DNA from: Flavobacterium sp. ALJ2
GTDB taxonomy: Bacteria; Bacteroidota; Bacteroidia; Flavobacteriales; Flavobacteriaceae
Direction: 5' to 3'
DNA length: 48,540 bases
Assembly: GCF_015594725.1 (NCBI RefSeq)
Contig: NZ_JADNRC010000021.1
Location: 1-48,540 of the forward strand
Below are positions 25,020 to 33,119 of the stretch, piece after piece. Position 1 is the stretch's first letter. Each line of letters starts with the position of its first letter. The translations under genes were made by a program, and so were the position numbers. The notes below the pieces were generated by a model. That model worked only from the letters and a program-made list of their open reading frames with translations. It made no database searches and had not been told where the DNA came from.

Positions 25020-25664
25020 ATGTCAATAAACAGTATTTTCCAATTTTTAGTGCCGAAAGACAAGAAATTCTTTCCACTTTTTGAAGAAGCATCAAGCAAT
25101 CTAATTGAATTAGCTTCTAACTTACACGAAGCAGTAAATCTTCCTTTGAAAGAGAGAGAAGTGCTTTTTCAGAAGATAGATGAATTGGAACAAAAAGGCG
25201 AGGACATCACTCGTCAGACAAATCTTGAGTTGAGCAGAAACTTCATTACTCCATTCGATAGAGAGGATATTCATACATTGATTACGTCTATTGATAACGT
25301 AGCTGATTATTTGCATGGCGCCGCAAGCAGAATGAGATTGTATCAAGTTGATAAGATTACAAAATCGATCAGAAAAATGACCGAAATCAATCTTGAAGCA
25401 TGCCAGAATATTGATAGTGCAGTAAAAGAATTGAGAAATTTGAATAATTTCAAAATCATTAAAGACGCATGTGCTAGAATTAATAAACTAGAGAACAAGT
25501 CGGATAATGTTTATAACAAGGCAGTTTTTGAAATTTTTGAAAATGAAACAGACGCTAAAAATATTATTAAATATAAAGAAGTGTTATCTGTTTTAGAATC
25601 TGCTACAGATAAATGTAAGAGTGTGGCAAACATACTGGAATCTATTTCTGTAAAACATTCTTAA
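25020..25664 (+). CDS. DUF47 family protein (PhoU-like Pit accessory protein)
   Basis: 214 residues, all-helical, with PhoU-like motifs: FFPLFEEASSNLIELASNLHEAV, LEQKGEDITRQTNLELSRNFITPFDREDIHTLITSIDNVADYLHGAA and SATDKCKSVANILESISVKHS. The conserved Glu/Asp pattern (E-DI, DRED, D-VAD) binds metals in PhoU relatives. Family members modulate the Pit phosphate transporter encoded next to them; here the Pit gene starts 34 bases downstream. Cytoplasmic. Confidence 0.9.
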   Translation: MSINSIFQFLVPKDKKFFPLFEEASSNLIELASNLHEAVNLPLKEREVLFQKIDELEQKGEDITRQTNLELSRNFITPFDREDIHTLITSIDNVADYLHGAASRMRLYQVDKITKSIRKMTEINLEACQNIDSAVKELRNLNNFKIIKDACARINKLENKSDNVYNKAVFEIFENETDAKNIIKYKEVLSVLESATDKCKSVANILESISVKHS

Positions 25665-25698
25665 ATTCAATTCAATTTCATTCTGAAGTTATAATTTT

Positions 25699-27039
25699 AT
25701 GACGCTACTTATAATTATTATAGTATTAGCTTTAATTTTTGATTACATCAACGGTTTTCATGATGCAGCAAATGCTATAGCGACAGTTGTTGCTACAAAG
25801 GTGTTAACGCCTTTTCAGGCCGTTCTTTGGGCAGCATTTTTTAATTTTTTGGCCTATTGGGTTTTTGGTTTTGGTGTAGCAGATACTGTTGCCAAAACGG
25901 CAAATACCATGCAAATTGATCTTGTTGTTATTCTAGCAGGGGTTATCGCTGCTATTTGTTGGAACTTATTGACATGGTGGTTCGGGATCCCTTCAAGTTC
26001 ATCACATACATTAATTGGAGGTTTTGCTGGTGCTGCTATTGCGCATGCAATTGCTGTACATGGTTTCTCAGGTTATGTAGGAGAAGATGGTACTACACAA
26101 TATTGGTATCAAATTGTCAGTTGGTATAAGGCAGGAAAAGATGGAGGAATGCCCTCGGGAGTCCTTATCATTGTTGCTTTTATTGTTTTGGCACCGCTAT
26201 TAGGTGCATTGGCTTCGTATTTGATTTCTATTTGGTTATTAAATGCTTCTAAGAAAAGTATTTTACCAAAGTTATTTACAATTGCTTTAATGATCTTTAC
26301 AGGTGTTTTCATATACTATCAAATGATACCTTATGATACGATTGTAGCAAATGGAGGACAACCACGTTTTGAATCTTCTGTTTTTTGGAGCGTAGTATTA
26401 GAATCGCATAATATAAAATGGTTTTTAGTAGGGTTTATTATCTACTCAATCTCAGCATTTGCTTTGATATTTAGTAGCTTAAACCTTCACCAGGCAGATA
26501 GCGCATTGAAAAAAATGCAATTGCTATCATCTGCGGCTTTTAGTTTAGGTCATGGTGGTAACGATTCACAAAAAGTAATGGGTATTATTGCAGCAGCAGT
26601 TGCAGTTTATATTCATACAAATCCAGGTATTCATATGGATGAATGGTTAGATGTTGTTCTTCCGTCAGATGATGGAGCGTTCAAAATGCCAGCTTGGATT
26701 CCTTTAGCTTGTTATTCTGCAATTGCTGCAGGAACATTAAGCGGAGGTTGGAAAATTGTGAAAACAATGGGATCTAAAATTACTAAAGTAACCTCATTTG
26801 AAGGTGTAGCTGCAGAAACTGCAGGAGCATTAACATTGTATTTTACAGAACATTTTAAAGTACCAGTAAGTACAACACATACCATTACAGGTTCTATCAT
26901 CGGTGTTGGATTAACAAAACGTGTATCAGCAGTTCGTTGGGGAGTAACAGTAAGTTTATTGTGGGCTTGGGTATTAACAATTCCGGTTTCGGCTCTTTTG
27001 GCAGCAATAATATACTATACACTTAGTATTTTTCTATAA
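25699..27039 (+). CDS. pit: Inorganic phosphate transporter, PiT family
   Basis: 446 residues with about ten or more hydrophobic segments. The two duplicated PiT signature regions are present: DYINGFHDAANAIATVVATKVL with GIPSSSSHTLIGGFAGAAIAHA in the first half, and SLGHGGNDSQKVMGIIAAAV with VPVSTTHTITGSIIGVGLTKR in the second. It imports phosphate (as metal-phosphate) using the ion gradient, in the inner membrane. The gene is cotranscribed with the DUF47 protein and followed by two hairpins. Confidence 0.95.
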   Translation: MTLLIIIIVLALIFDYINGFHDAANAIATVVATKVLTPFQAVLWAAFFNFLAYWVFGFGVADTVAKTANTMQIDLVVILAGVIAAICWNLLTWWFGIPSSSSHTLIGGFAGAAIAHAIAVHGFSGYVGEDGTTQYWYQIVSWYKAGKDGGMPSGVLIIVAFIVLAPLLGALASYLISIWLLNASKKSILPKLFTIALMIFTGVFIYYQMIPYDTIVANGGQPRFESSVFWSVVLESHNIKWFLVGFIIYSISAFALIFSSLNLHQADSALKKMQLLSSAAFSLGHGGNDSQKVMGIIAAAVAVYIHTNPGIHMDEWLDVVLPSDDGAFKMPAWIPLACYSAIAAGTLSGGWKIVKTMGSKITKVTSFEGVAAETAGALTLYFTEHFKVPVSTTHTITGSIIGVGLTKRVSAVRWGVTVSLLWAWVLTIPVSALLAAIIYYTLSIFL

Positions 27040-27057
27040 AACTAAAAAGACATTTAT

Positions 27058-27127
27058 AAAATGTGAGATTTAAAATCACATTTTAAAATCATATAAAAAG
27101 CTAGTTTCTTTATTGAAACTAGCTTTT
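27058..27127 (+). terminator. Tandem hairpins terminating the pit operon
   Basis: A first hairpin AAAATGTGA / TCACATTTT (27058-27084) is followed by a 13-base perfect stem AAAAGCTAGTTTC / GAAACTAGCTTTT (27096-27127) that runs into a T tract. The second is a strong intrinsic terminator. Confidence 0.88.
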
Positions 27128-27212
27128 TTGTTTGTTGTAATGAATTTGCGTTAAAAATAAAATAGAGTACATTTATTCTATTCTAAAAAAGCAAGAAAGA
27201 ATAAGGATTAAA

Positions 27213-28589
27213 ATGGAAGAATCGAATAATAAGTTCGCAGCAGAGCAAATAGAAAGAATTAAGAGCAAGCTAGTTGAAGCTAAAGCCATAGATAAAGATT
27301 TAAAAGTATTTGGCGCATCGGATCATGAGTATGTTTTGGGAGAAGTGGCAAGTAGCGAAGTTATTTTAAAATTTGAAAGCGAATACAAGGTAGCACTCCC
27401 TAATTGTTATAAAGCATTTTTAATGAATATTGGAAATGGGGGAATATCATTCTCATCTTCGGCAGCAGGGCCTTTTTATGGAATATATCCGTTAGGCGAA
27501 AATGTAAATGAATTAATCTATGAAAATACTAAGGAATACTTAAAAGGAGATTGTGTATTGTATCCCAAAATGTCAGAAGAACACTGGGAGGATCTTACTG
27601 AAAAGATTGAAGAGGACACAATTTCTGATGTGGATTACGAAAAGGAATTAGGAAAAATATACGGAGGGATATTACCAATAGGTACACAAGGTTGCTCAAG
27701 CTATCATGCGCTAGTTTTAAATGGAGAATTTAAAGGAAGAGTGGTAAATATTAATAGCGAAAGATATAATCCTCAATTTACTTTTGAGTTGAATTTTTTA
27801 GATTGGTATGAAAGATGGCTTGACGAAGTAATTTCGGGTGATTTAATGCAGGATAATGCAGGATGGTTTGGGTATCGAATAGGAGGTACTACACAGGATA
27901 TTCTAAAAACGTACTTCTCGACTGATGATAATGAGGTTAAAAGCGATTGTTTGACAGGAATTTTAATCAAGCAAAAGATAGATGCTGAAACATTAGATGT
28001 AATTGAAGAAGAATATAAAAGTAGTAATGACGAGATTCAAAAAGAGTTACTTCAGATACTTACAAAATTTGATTATGAGCGGGCATATCCTTATTTAGTA
28101 GATTTTGCAGATAAGAGTTTATTGCATGTTTTTCAATTTGTATTTTGGTACGCAAAAAAGAATAGCGCAGATTGGTTGGGCATTATTGAGTCGAATATAG
28201 ACAGGATAAATGATGACGAAACTTTTAGTTTTTGTGTGTATCTACTAAAAGAAATGAATATCGATTATGGGTATCTTGTAGTTCCTTTTACTCAAAATAA
28301 GGATCAGAGCATACGAGTTACCGCATATTATATGCTTGGACAATTAAGTAATAAAAACAGCTATCTGGATGTTTTTATTGTTGGTTTGAATGATGGTGCA
28401 AATAGAGTTGTTCATACAGCTCTGCAGGCTTTGGATGGAGTAGAGGATAAAAGACTGTTGAAACATTACAAAAGTATTGCAGAACGATTTCCTGTAGAAG
28501 AAGATTATATTTTGGTGAATTTAAATCACAGACTTAAGCCATTTGGATTGTCAAATACAACGATTAAAGATTTGGCTCTAGATGCTTAA
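27213..28589 (+). CDS. SMI1/KNR4 (SUKH) protein with HEAT-like repeats
   Basis: 458 residues. Residues about 35-205 form a SUKH domain: EVILKFESEYKVALPNCYKAFLMNIGNGG, the FYGIYPLGENVNEL segment, and ILPIGTQGCSSYHALVLNGEFKGRVV. The C-terminal part (about 220-450) is helical with HEAT-like units, e.g. ELLQILTKFDYERAYPYLVDFAD, IRVTAYYMLGQLSNKNSYLDVF and RVVHTALQALDGVEDKRLLKHY. SUKH proteins are often immunity proteins against polymorphic toxins. Here there is no toxin gene adjacent, so this may be an orphan immunity protein or an adaptor; both are inference. Confidence 0.85.
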   Translation: MEESNNKFAAEQIERIKSKLVEAKAIDKDLKVFGASDHEYVLGEVASSEVILKFESEYKVALPNCYKAFLMNIGNGGISFSSSAAGPFYGIYPLGENVNELIYENTKEYLKGDCVLYPKMSEEHWEDLTEKIEEDTISDVDYEKELGKIYGGILPIGTQGCSSYHALVLNGEFKGRVVNINSERYNPQFTFELNFLDWYERWLDEVISGDLMQDNAGWFGYRIGGTTQDILKTYFSTDDNEVKSDCLTGILIKQKIDAETLDVIEEEYKSSNDEIQKELLQILTKFDYERAYPYLVDFADKSLLHVFQFVFWYAKKNSADWLGIIESNIDRINDDETFSFCVYLLKEMNIDYGYLVVPFTQNKDQSIRVTAYYMLGQLSNKNSYLDVFIVGLNDGANRVVHTALQALDGVEDKRLLKHYKSIAERFPVEEDYILVNLNHRLKPFGLSNTTIKDLALDA

Positions 28590-28602
28590 AATAATTTTAT
28601 AA

Positions 28603-28646
28603 AAAAAAGAGAGGATAATTTTCATTGAAAATATCCTCTCTTTTTT
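28603..28646. terminator. Bidirectional terminator between SUKH gene and ABC operon
   Basis: A 15-base perfect stem (28603-28617 with 28632-28646, GAGAGGATA core), A-rich before and T-rich after. It overlaps the last bases of the minus-strand ABC ATPase gene and serves both convergent units. Confidence 0.9.
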
Positions 28647-30597
28647 ACTTCTTTATGTTTTTTAAGCTAGGTTTTTCTATTGTATAAAATTCTCCAACAC
28701 AATAAGGGCTATGTCTCAATTCGTCTGAAATAAAGGAAGTTGTATAAATCATTTGATAAGAATTTGAGTCAAATTGTGTAACTCTATCAATTAGTATTTT
28801 TTGTAAATTTTGTGCTCGATTTACCTCGATACCTTTATCTTCCATATTGTCAGCAAAAATAAATCTTGGGTATCGCATGCCGTTTACTGATAGCGAAGCA
28901 AGAAAAATTGCAAACCTTCCAGATACTTTTAAGAAAAAGTTTGAACTTGCTGAAAACTTATGATACTCTTTTGCTAGCTTAGAATTTTTACTTGTCAAAT
29001 ACACAAGATTATTAGAAAAGTCAATATAAAAATCATTAGCATTTTTAAATTCATCTTGTCTTTTGAGGTCATTGCTTAATAAATAAATGCCTTCCTTTTT
29101 AATTTGCAACAAGACTTCTTCCTTTAATTTTCTCTGTTTATTTTCTGTAAATATCTTAAAGGAATATAATTTATTTATTTCGCTTTCAAGTTCTCCTTTT
29201 TTCTCTAATAGTTTTTCATATAATTCAGCTTGTTCTAGTAAAGTTCTATATTGTAAAATTTCACCATCAATGAAGCCTTTCGATGTATACAATTTATCCA
29301 ATTCTTCTTCATTGAAGGATTTTACATCTTTTAATGCTATATTAACTTGGTTTTGTAATTGTTGTAGCTTAATTATTTCTGAATGGTATTTTGTGGTAGT
29401 CTCTAATAGGTTTCTTTTGTTCCTTTCAAGTAAAATATTTGATTCATTTATTTGAAAGCTTATTTCTTGTTCCATTCGTCTTGCTTGAACAACACCAAAA
29501 CTTTCGTCAACATTTTCTTTGCAAAGTTTACAACTAGAATGATTTTCTTGAAGACTGATTTTTGTCAAACATTCTGGGCAGTATTCAAGTGGAAAAGTTC
29601 CTAAAAAACAGCGTGTTTGAATTGAATTTTTTAAAGCCTTTACCTTATCTTTTAAGGTCTCAATAAAATAAGTTGAATCTTCAATTTCGTAAGTTAAACT
29701 TTTAATACTTTCTTCTAAATTTAAAACTTTACTTCTTTGGTTAATTGACAATTCTGATAATTTTTGAAATTCAAGTTTTGATTTGTCATCATACTCAATT
29801 TCAATTTTCTTATTTCTTATGTTTATTATTTTTTCCTCTATATCAAATATATCCTTTTGCTTATCTTTAATTGTATTTTTTAAATGTTCAGTATTTAATA
29901 AGAAATCATTTGAGAAGAATTGCTTTGTTATTTTTATTTCACTTTTAACATTATCAAGCTCTTTTGAAGCAATATCTAATCTTTTTTTACTATCATATAA
30001 TTTTTGATTATAAACTCCTAACAATAAGTCTGAAACAGTTTCTCTTGTTAATTGGCTATCAAATTGTTCATAATAAAACAAAGAACTTGTCGGTGAATCT
30101 TGGTCAATATAAAGTAATCTTAGAATTTGATGAAAAGTAATATTACTATCTCCTTTTACAATTGGAATATCTAGATTGTCAAAAATTACATTTGAAAAAC
30201 TTTTTTTATTGGGTAATGTATTAAATTCAAATTTTTGCCAGTGTTTGTCATTTGGTGGATTTAAACTTTCGTCTAAATTTCCCCAAAAGAAGTTTAGAGC
30301 AATTTGAGAATTAATTTTATTCGTTTTTATATTAATTTTAATGTTTCTTTTTATAGTGAAAATAGCTCCATTCATTTCAACTTCGGCGTAAACACTTTGG
30401 CACTGTCTTGCTTCTGGAACAAAATCGTTAAAGCTACCACCTAAAACAAAAAAGATAAAATGGGTTATCGTAGATTTACCGCTACTATTATCACCTCTAA
30501 TGATATTTACGCCTTTATGAAATGTTTCATCATAAGCAATCTTGCCTTCATTTGTATAAATGAGAAGCCTATTTAAAAACAAATTATTATGCATCAT
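28645..30597 (-). CDS. SMC-like ABC ATPase of an ABC-three-component-like system
   Basis: 650 residues. The N-terminal half-domain has Walker A IIRGDNSSGKSTITHF (residues 35-43). Two long coiled-coil stretches (about 205-330 and 370-500) flank a zinc ribbon with Cys340/Cys343 (CPEC) and Cys356/Cys359 (CKLC), where Rad50 would have its hook. The C-terminal half-domain carries a Walker B-like FIFADNMEDKG near residue 580. This layout matches ABC ATPases of ABC-3C conflict systems, which sense nucleic acid or invasion states and activate effectors. It is the last gene of a four-gene operon and overlaps the upstream gene by 11 bases. ATPase identity is strong; assignment to ABC-3C rests on the family look and operon. 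Confidence 0.85.
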   Translation of the reverse strand: MMHNNLFLNRLLIYTNEGKIAYDETFHKGVNIIRGDNSSGKSTITHFIFFVLGGSFNDFVPEARQCQSVYAEVEMNGAIFTIKRNIKINIKTNKINSQIALNFFWGNLDESLNPPNDKHWQKFEFNTLPNKKSFSNVIFDNLDIPIVKGDSNITFHQILRLLYIDQDSPTSSLFYYEQFDSQLTRETVSDLLLGVYNQKLYDSKKRLDIASKELDNVKSEIKITKQFFSNDFLLNTEHLKNTIKDKQKDIFDIEEKIINIRNKKIEIEYDDKSKLEFQKLSELSINQRSKVLNLEESIKSLTYEIEDSTYFIETLKDKVKALKNSIQTRCFLGTFPLEYCPECLTKISLQENHSSCKLCKENVDESFGVVQARRMEQEISFQINESNILLERNKRNLLETTTKYHSEIIKLQQLQNQVNIALKDVKSFNEEELDKLYTSKGFIDGEILQYRTLLEQAELYEKLLEKKGELESEINKLYSFKIFTENKQRKLKEEVLLQIKKEGIYLLSNDLKRQDEFKNANDFYIDFSNNLVYLTSKNSKLAKEYHKFSASSNFFLKVSGRFAIFLASLSVNGMRYPRFIFADNMEDKGIEVNRAQNLQKILIDRVTQFDSNSYQMIYTTSFISDELRHSPYCVGEFYTIEKPSLKNIKK

Positions 30598-31105
30598 ATT
30601 TACTCTCTATAAGATTTGTTCTTGCCTTTAGTCCATCTTTTCCTGGCATTTTTATGTTATAAAAGTCAGAAATTAGTATTGTAATAATATTTTTTTCCCT
30701 CGGTGATAATTCTTCAAATTTATTAGCATAGTCTTTTAAAATTTCTCTTGAAATTATTGAAACCCTATTTAATAATAATAATTCTTTATCAATTATACCA
30801 TAAGAAGCTAAGCAATGTAAGGCTGATGTTTGATATGGTTTTATTTTTTCAAATACTTTTCTATCATTATATACTTTTTCGTATGGATTATCTTTTTTTA
30901 CAGTGAATTGTTTTAGTCTAGCTTTAAAATCCTTCTCATTTCGTTTGGGCTTTAAATCGTAAATTTTACTTGGGAATAGTAAATAGAAATCCCAGATTCT
31001 TAATCTGTCTAATTCAACATACTCGCTTTTATCAAAATTTGTCAAAAGCTGCAACATACGATAGACAGCGTGGTATAGGTCAAAAGCTTGATTATATATT
31101 ATCAT
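30587..31105 (-). CDS. Probable ABC-3C middle component
   Basis: 172 residues, helical, no signal peptide: MIIYNQAFDLYHAVYRMLQLL, then the segment VELDRLRIWDFYLLFPSKIYDL and SALHCLASYGIID. The compact helical form with an RIWDFYLLFP motif, the position between the CTD-type gene and the ABC ATPase gene, and overlaps on both sides (14 and 11 bases) fit the middle component (MC), thought to link ATPase and effector. The particular MC class cannot be decided here. Confidence 0.65.
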   Translation of the reverse strand: MIIYNQAFDLYHAVYRMLQLLTNFDKSEYVELDRLRIWDFYLLFPSKIYDLKPKRNEKDFKARLKQFTVKKDNPYEKVYNDRKVFEKIKPYQTSALHCLASYGIIDKELLLLNRVSIISREILKDYANKFEELSPREKNIITILISDFYNIKMPGKDGLKARTNLIESKYDA

Positions 31106-31661
31106 AATTTTTCCAATTTAAGTGACATTTACCTGTTAAAAAATAAACCATACCTAAAATATCATCAGCAGAATAATTTAAAAATACATCATCTTTTCCC
31201 TCTTCATTTAAAATTTGTAAAATTGGTTTTATAACCTTTTCATTTAGTTCAGTTTTTATTTGACTTTTTTGGGTATTACTTTCTACTAAAGGTTCAATAT
31301 ATGTTTCAAAATTTAATCTTATAAAAGCGAATAATTCAACATCAATTTTTTGTTCTGTCTCATACAATTGCCTTGAAACTAATTTTTTCGCATATTTCTC
31401 TTTTCTTATTGTTGCATGTAAAATTTCGGTATCATTAAATCCTCCATCTTTTAGTTTTTCAGGCATACTTTTGCCATCTAGTAAAGTGTTATAGAGTTTA
31501 AAGTCGTCAATAAATGTATCAAATCGTATGTCGTTTTCAATTTCTTCTTTAAGTTTTTGAAATTTAGATGCCCAACGAGTTTGATTATTAAAATAAACAT
31601 TACCTGTAGTATTAACCTGCCTTTCTATATTTCCATTATTATTCACATTTTGGTCTATCAT
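31092..31661 (-). CDS. Probable ABC-3C CTD protein with N-terminal amyloid-like motif
   Basis: 189 residues. The first 25 residues (IDQNVNNNGNIERQVN, then TTGNVYFNN) form a low-complexity Asn/Gly/Gln motif nearly the same as the C-terminal tail of the upstream gene product. The rest is helical and ends with FLNYSADDILGMVYFLTGKC followed by HLNW, which resembles the conserved end of CTD domains of ABC-three-component systems. In most such systems the CTD is fused to an enzymatic effector. Here the only thing in front of it is the motif, so signal transfer to the upstream protein by motif-motif assembly is a natural hypothesis. Its ATG lies 1 base after the upstream stop codon, and its end overlaps the next gene by 14 bases. 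Confidence 0.65.
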   Translation of the reverse strand: MIDQNVNNNGNIERQVNTTGNVYFNNQTRWASKFQKLKEEIENDIRFDTFIDDFKLYNTLLDGKSMPEKLKDGGFNDTEILHATIRKEKYAKKLVSRQLYETEQKIDVELFAFIRLNFETYIEPLVESNTQKSQIKTELNEKVIKPILQILNEEGKDDVFLNYSADDILGMVYFLTGKCHLNWKNYDNI

Positions 31662-31737
31662 TCTACAAATTTATATTACCAGTTATGTTTCCAATATTAA
31701 CTTGTTTTTCTATATTTCCATTATTATAGATATTTTG
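31596..31737 (-). repeat. Duplicated segment encoding a shared NNGNIE[K/R]QVN motif
   Basis: 31672-31737 encodes residues 92-113 of the 115-aa protein and 31596-31652 encodes residues 4-22 of the CTD-type protein. Over the 14 aligned residues from QN to QVN, ten are identical and two are conservative (I/V, K/R); both then show TGN[I/V]. The copies lie on either side of a stop/start junction, as expected for a motif shared by effector and adaptor. Confidence 0.8.
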
Positions 31738-32010
31738 TTGTGTATAATTTGATAATTCTTTTTGAGATTTCTCAATTAATGTAAATAGCTCATTTTTAAA
31801 ACCTAAATCTTCGTTCAATTTGGTAACTAATTCAGTTTTAAAATCCTCTTGATTTTCAATTAATTTTGATTCATCTACATCTTTTATAAATGGCTTCTTT
31901 ATTAAATTCCAAATGTCTTCACCAACTTTTCGTGATACACCTTCGCCAATTTTGTTTAAAAATGGTTGTGTTAATGCTAATGCAGTTGTTGCTAATGTAA
32001 TTATATCCAT
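31663..32010 (-). CDS. Small helical effector candidate with C-terminal amyloid-like tail
   Basis: 115 residues, first gene of the ABC operon. The N-terminus MDIITLATTALALTQPFLNK is hydrophobic/amphipathic and continues with IGEGVSRKVGEDIWNLIKKPF, like bacterial Bell-type (HeLo-like) domains thought to attack membranes. A helical middle (to about residue 88) is followed by the tail QNIYNNGNIEKQVN and IGNITGNINL (92-115), rich in Asn, Gly, Ile and one central Gln-Val, resembling bacterial amyloid signalling motifs. The same motif opens the next gene product. I infer a membrane-acting cell-death effector triggered by templated assembly; a structural or toxin-unrelated role is possible. Confidence 0.55.
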   Translation of the reverse strand: MDIITLATTALALTQPFLNKIGEGVSRKVGEDIWNLIKKPFIKDVDESKLIENQEDFKTELVTKLNEDLGFKNELFTLIEKSQKELSNYTQQNIYNNGNIEKQVNIGNITGNINL

Positions 32011-32191
32011 TTTTTTCTTGTTTTATATTTTGATTACTGTTGATAAAATAGCTAATAACGTTTTAAGTATCAGTGTTCTGACGGAAAATTGAAGCACAAA
32101 AAAATATTATTAAGGGTTGATAGAATTACTACAGTTAAATTTTGAACATTTACCCACTTTCTGTAAAAAAACCTTGTTACCTGTCTGTTTG

Positions 32192-32815
32192 TTATTTTTG
32201 AAAGTGCGAAATCCAATTGCTATTTTCGTAAAGGGTGGAATGATTTATTTTACCTTTTAATTGTGGAGCAATTTTTAGTAACATAATTTTATTGCTTTCA
32301 TATACTTTTTTTGGCATTTTATTGCTTAAAGTTATATGTCTAATTATTTCAAGATCTATATCTATTTCAAAAATTGACTTTTGTTCTTTTTCAGAAGTTA
32401 CAATAATTCGGTATTCGTTTTCTGCTTTGAATGGATGACGCTTTATATATGGTAGCTGTTCAGTAGATATTTTTAATTTTATTAAATCTTTAATTCGAAT
32501 ATATTCTGTTTTTTTGTGAGATATGTTTTCTTTTTCAAGAATTGCAATCAGTTTGTTTGGGCTAAATTCAATACAACAACCACTAGTGCCATTTGCAAAA
32601 GCATTCCAATGATGAATTGTTTCATTCTCACACGTGAGGCACAAAGCGTAAATGCTTTTTGCCTTTGTTTTTTTACGATATGTCTCCATAGTTTCTCTAT
32701 CATTGTAATCTTCCCAATAATTTGGATTTAACAATGTAAGTGTTTTACTGTTTAACATATCGATTAAAAAAGGAAGAGTTGTAAATCTATTGAATTTTCT
32801 TATTTCTATTTCCAT
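32192..32815 (-). CDS. DUF2971 domain protein
   Basis: 207 residues. DUF2971 features are seen in order: KFNRFTTLPFLIDMLNSKTL, TLLNPNYWEDYNDRE, YALCLTCENETIHHWNAFAN, GTSGCCIEFSPNKLIAIL and HPFKAENEYRIIV (the conserved ENE-R). The domain function is unknown; it is common in accessory and defence islands of bacteria. It lies 181 bases upstream of the ABC operon on the same strand, so cotranscription is possible but not shown. Confidence 0.8.
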   Translation of the reverse strand: MEIEIRKFNRFTTLPFLIDMLNSKTLTLLNPNYWEDYNDRETMETYRKKTKAKSIYALCLTCENETIHHWNAFANGTSGCCIEFSPNKLIAILEKENISHKKTEYIRIKDLIKLKISTEQLPYIKRHPFKAENEYRIIVTSEKEQKSIFEIDIDLEIIRHITLSNKMPKKVYESNKIMLLKIAPQLKGKINHSTLYENSNWISHFQK

Positions 32816-32952
32816 GTTTATTCATTCTTTTAAAATAACTGCTAACTTCTTTTCTACAAAACTTTTTCACACTTCTTATCACATAAAAAAAACGGCAGGA
32901 ATATTTCGTAAAAATAGGTTTACAAACATATTGGAAACTTTGTTGATGTGAA

Positions 32953-32966
32953 TACGGGATTCCGTA
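32953..32966. repeat. Short palindromic site TACGGGATTCCGTA
   Basis: Five-base arms TACGG/CCGTA around GATT, about 140 bases upstream of the DUF2971 gene and 150 bases downstream of the XRE gene. It could be an operator for the neighbouring XRE regulator or a small RNA hairpin; there is only one copy here. Confidence 0.3.
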
Positions 32967-33070
32967 AACGCAATAATATTTTTGGAGAATGGTTTTATTT
33001 ATTAACAGAAATAGAAGTAACAAAGGATAAGCTATAACTCATCAATAACAACAATAACTTTAGCCCACAA

Positions 33071-33098
33071 AAAAAGCCTAACCAAGGGTTAAGCTTTT
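33071..33098 (-). terminator. Terminator of the XRE regulator gene
   Basis: Stem AAAAAGC-CTAACC / GGTTAAGCTTTT with a 3-base loop, 22 bases after the stop codon; the plus-strand A run at 33069-33075 becomes a T run on the minus strand. Confidence 0.75.
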
Positions 33099-33119
33099 AT
33101 ATACTATTTGTAATGTTGT

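Noticed and set aside
32787..33023. 78-residue open frame on the minus strand
   Set aside because: It overlaps the well-supported DUF2971 start, has Cys/Tyr/Phe-rich chance composition and matches no family.
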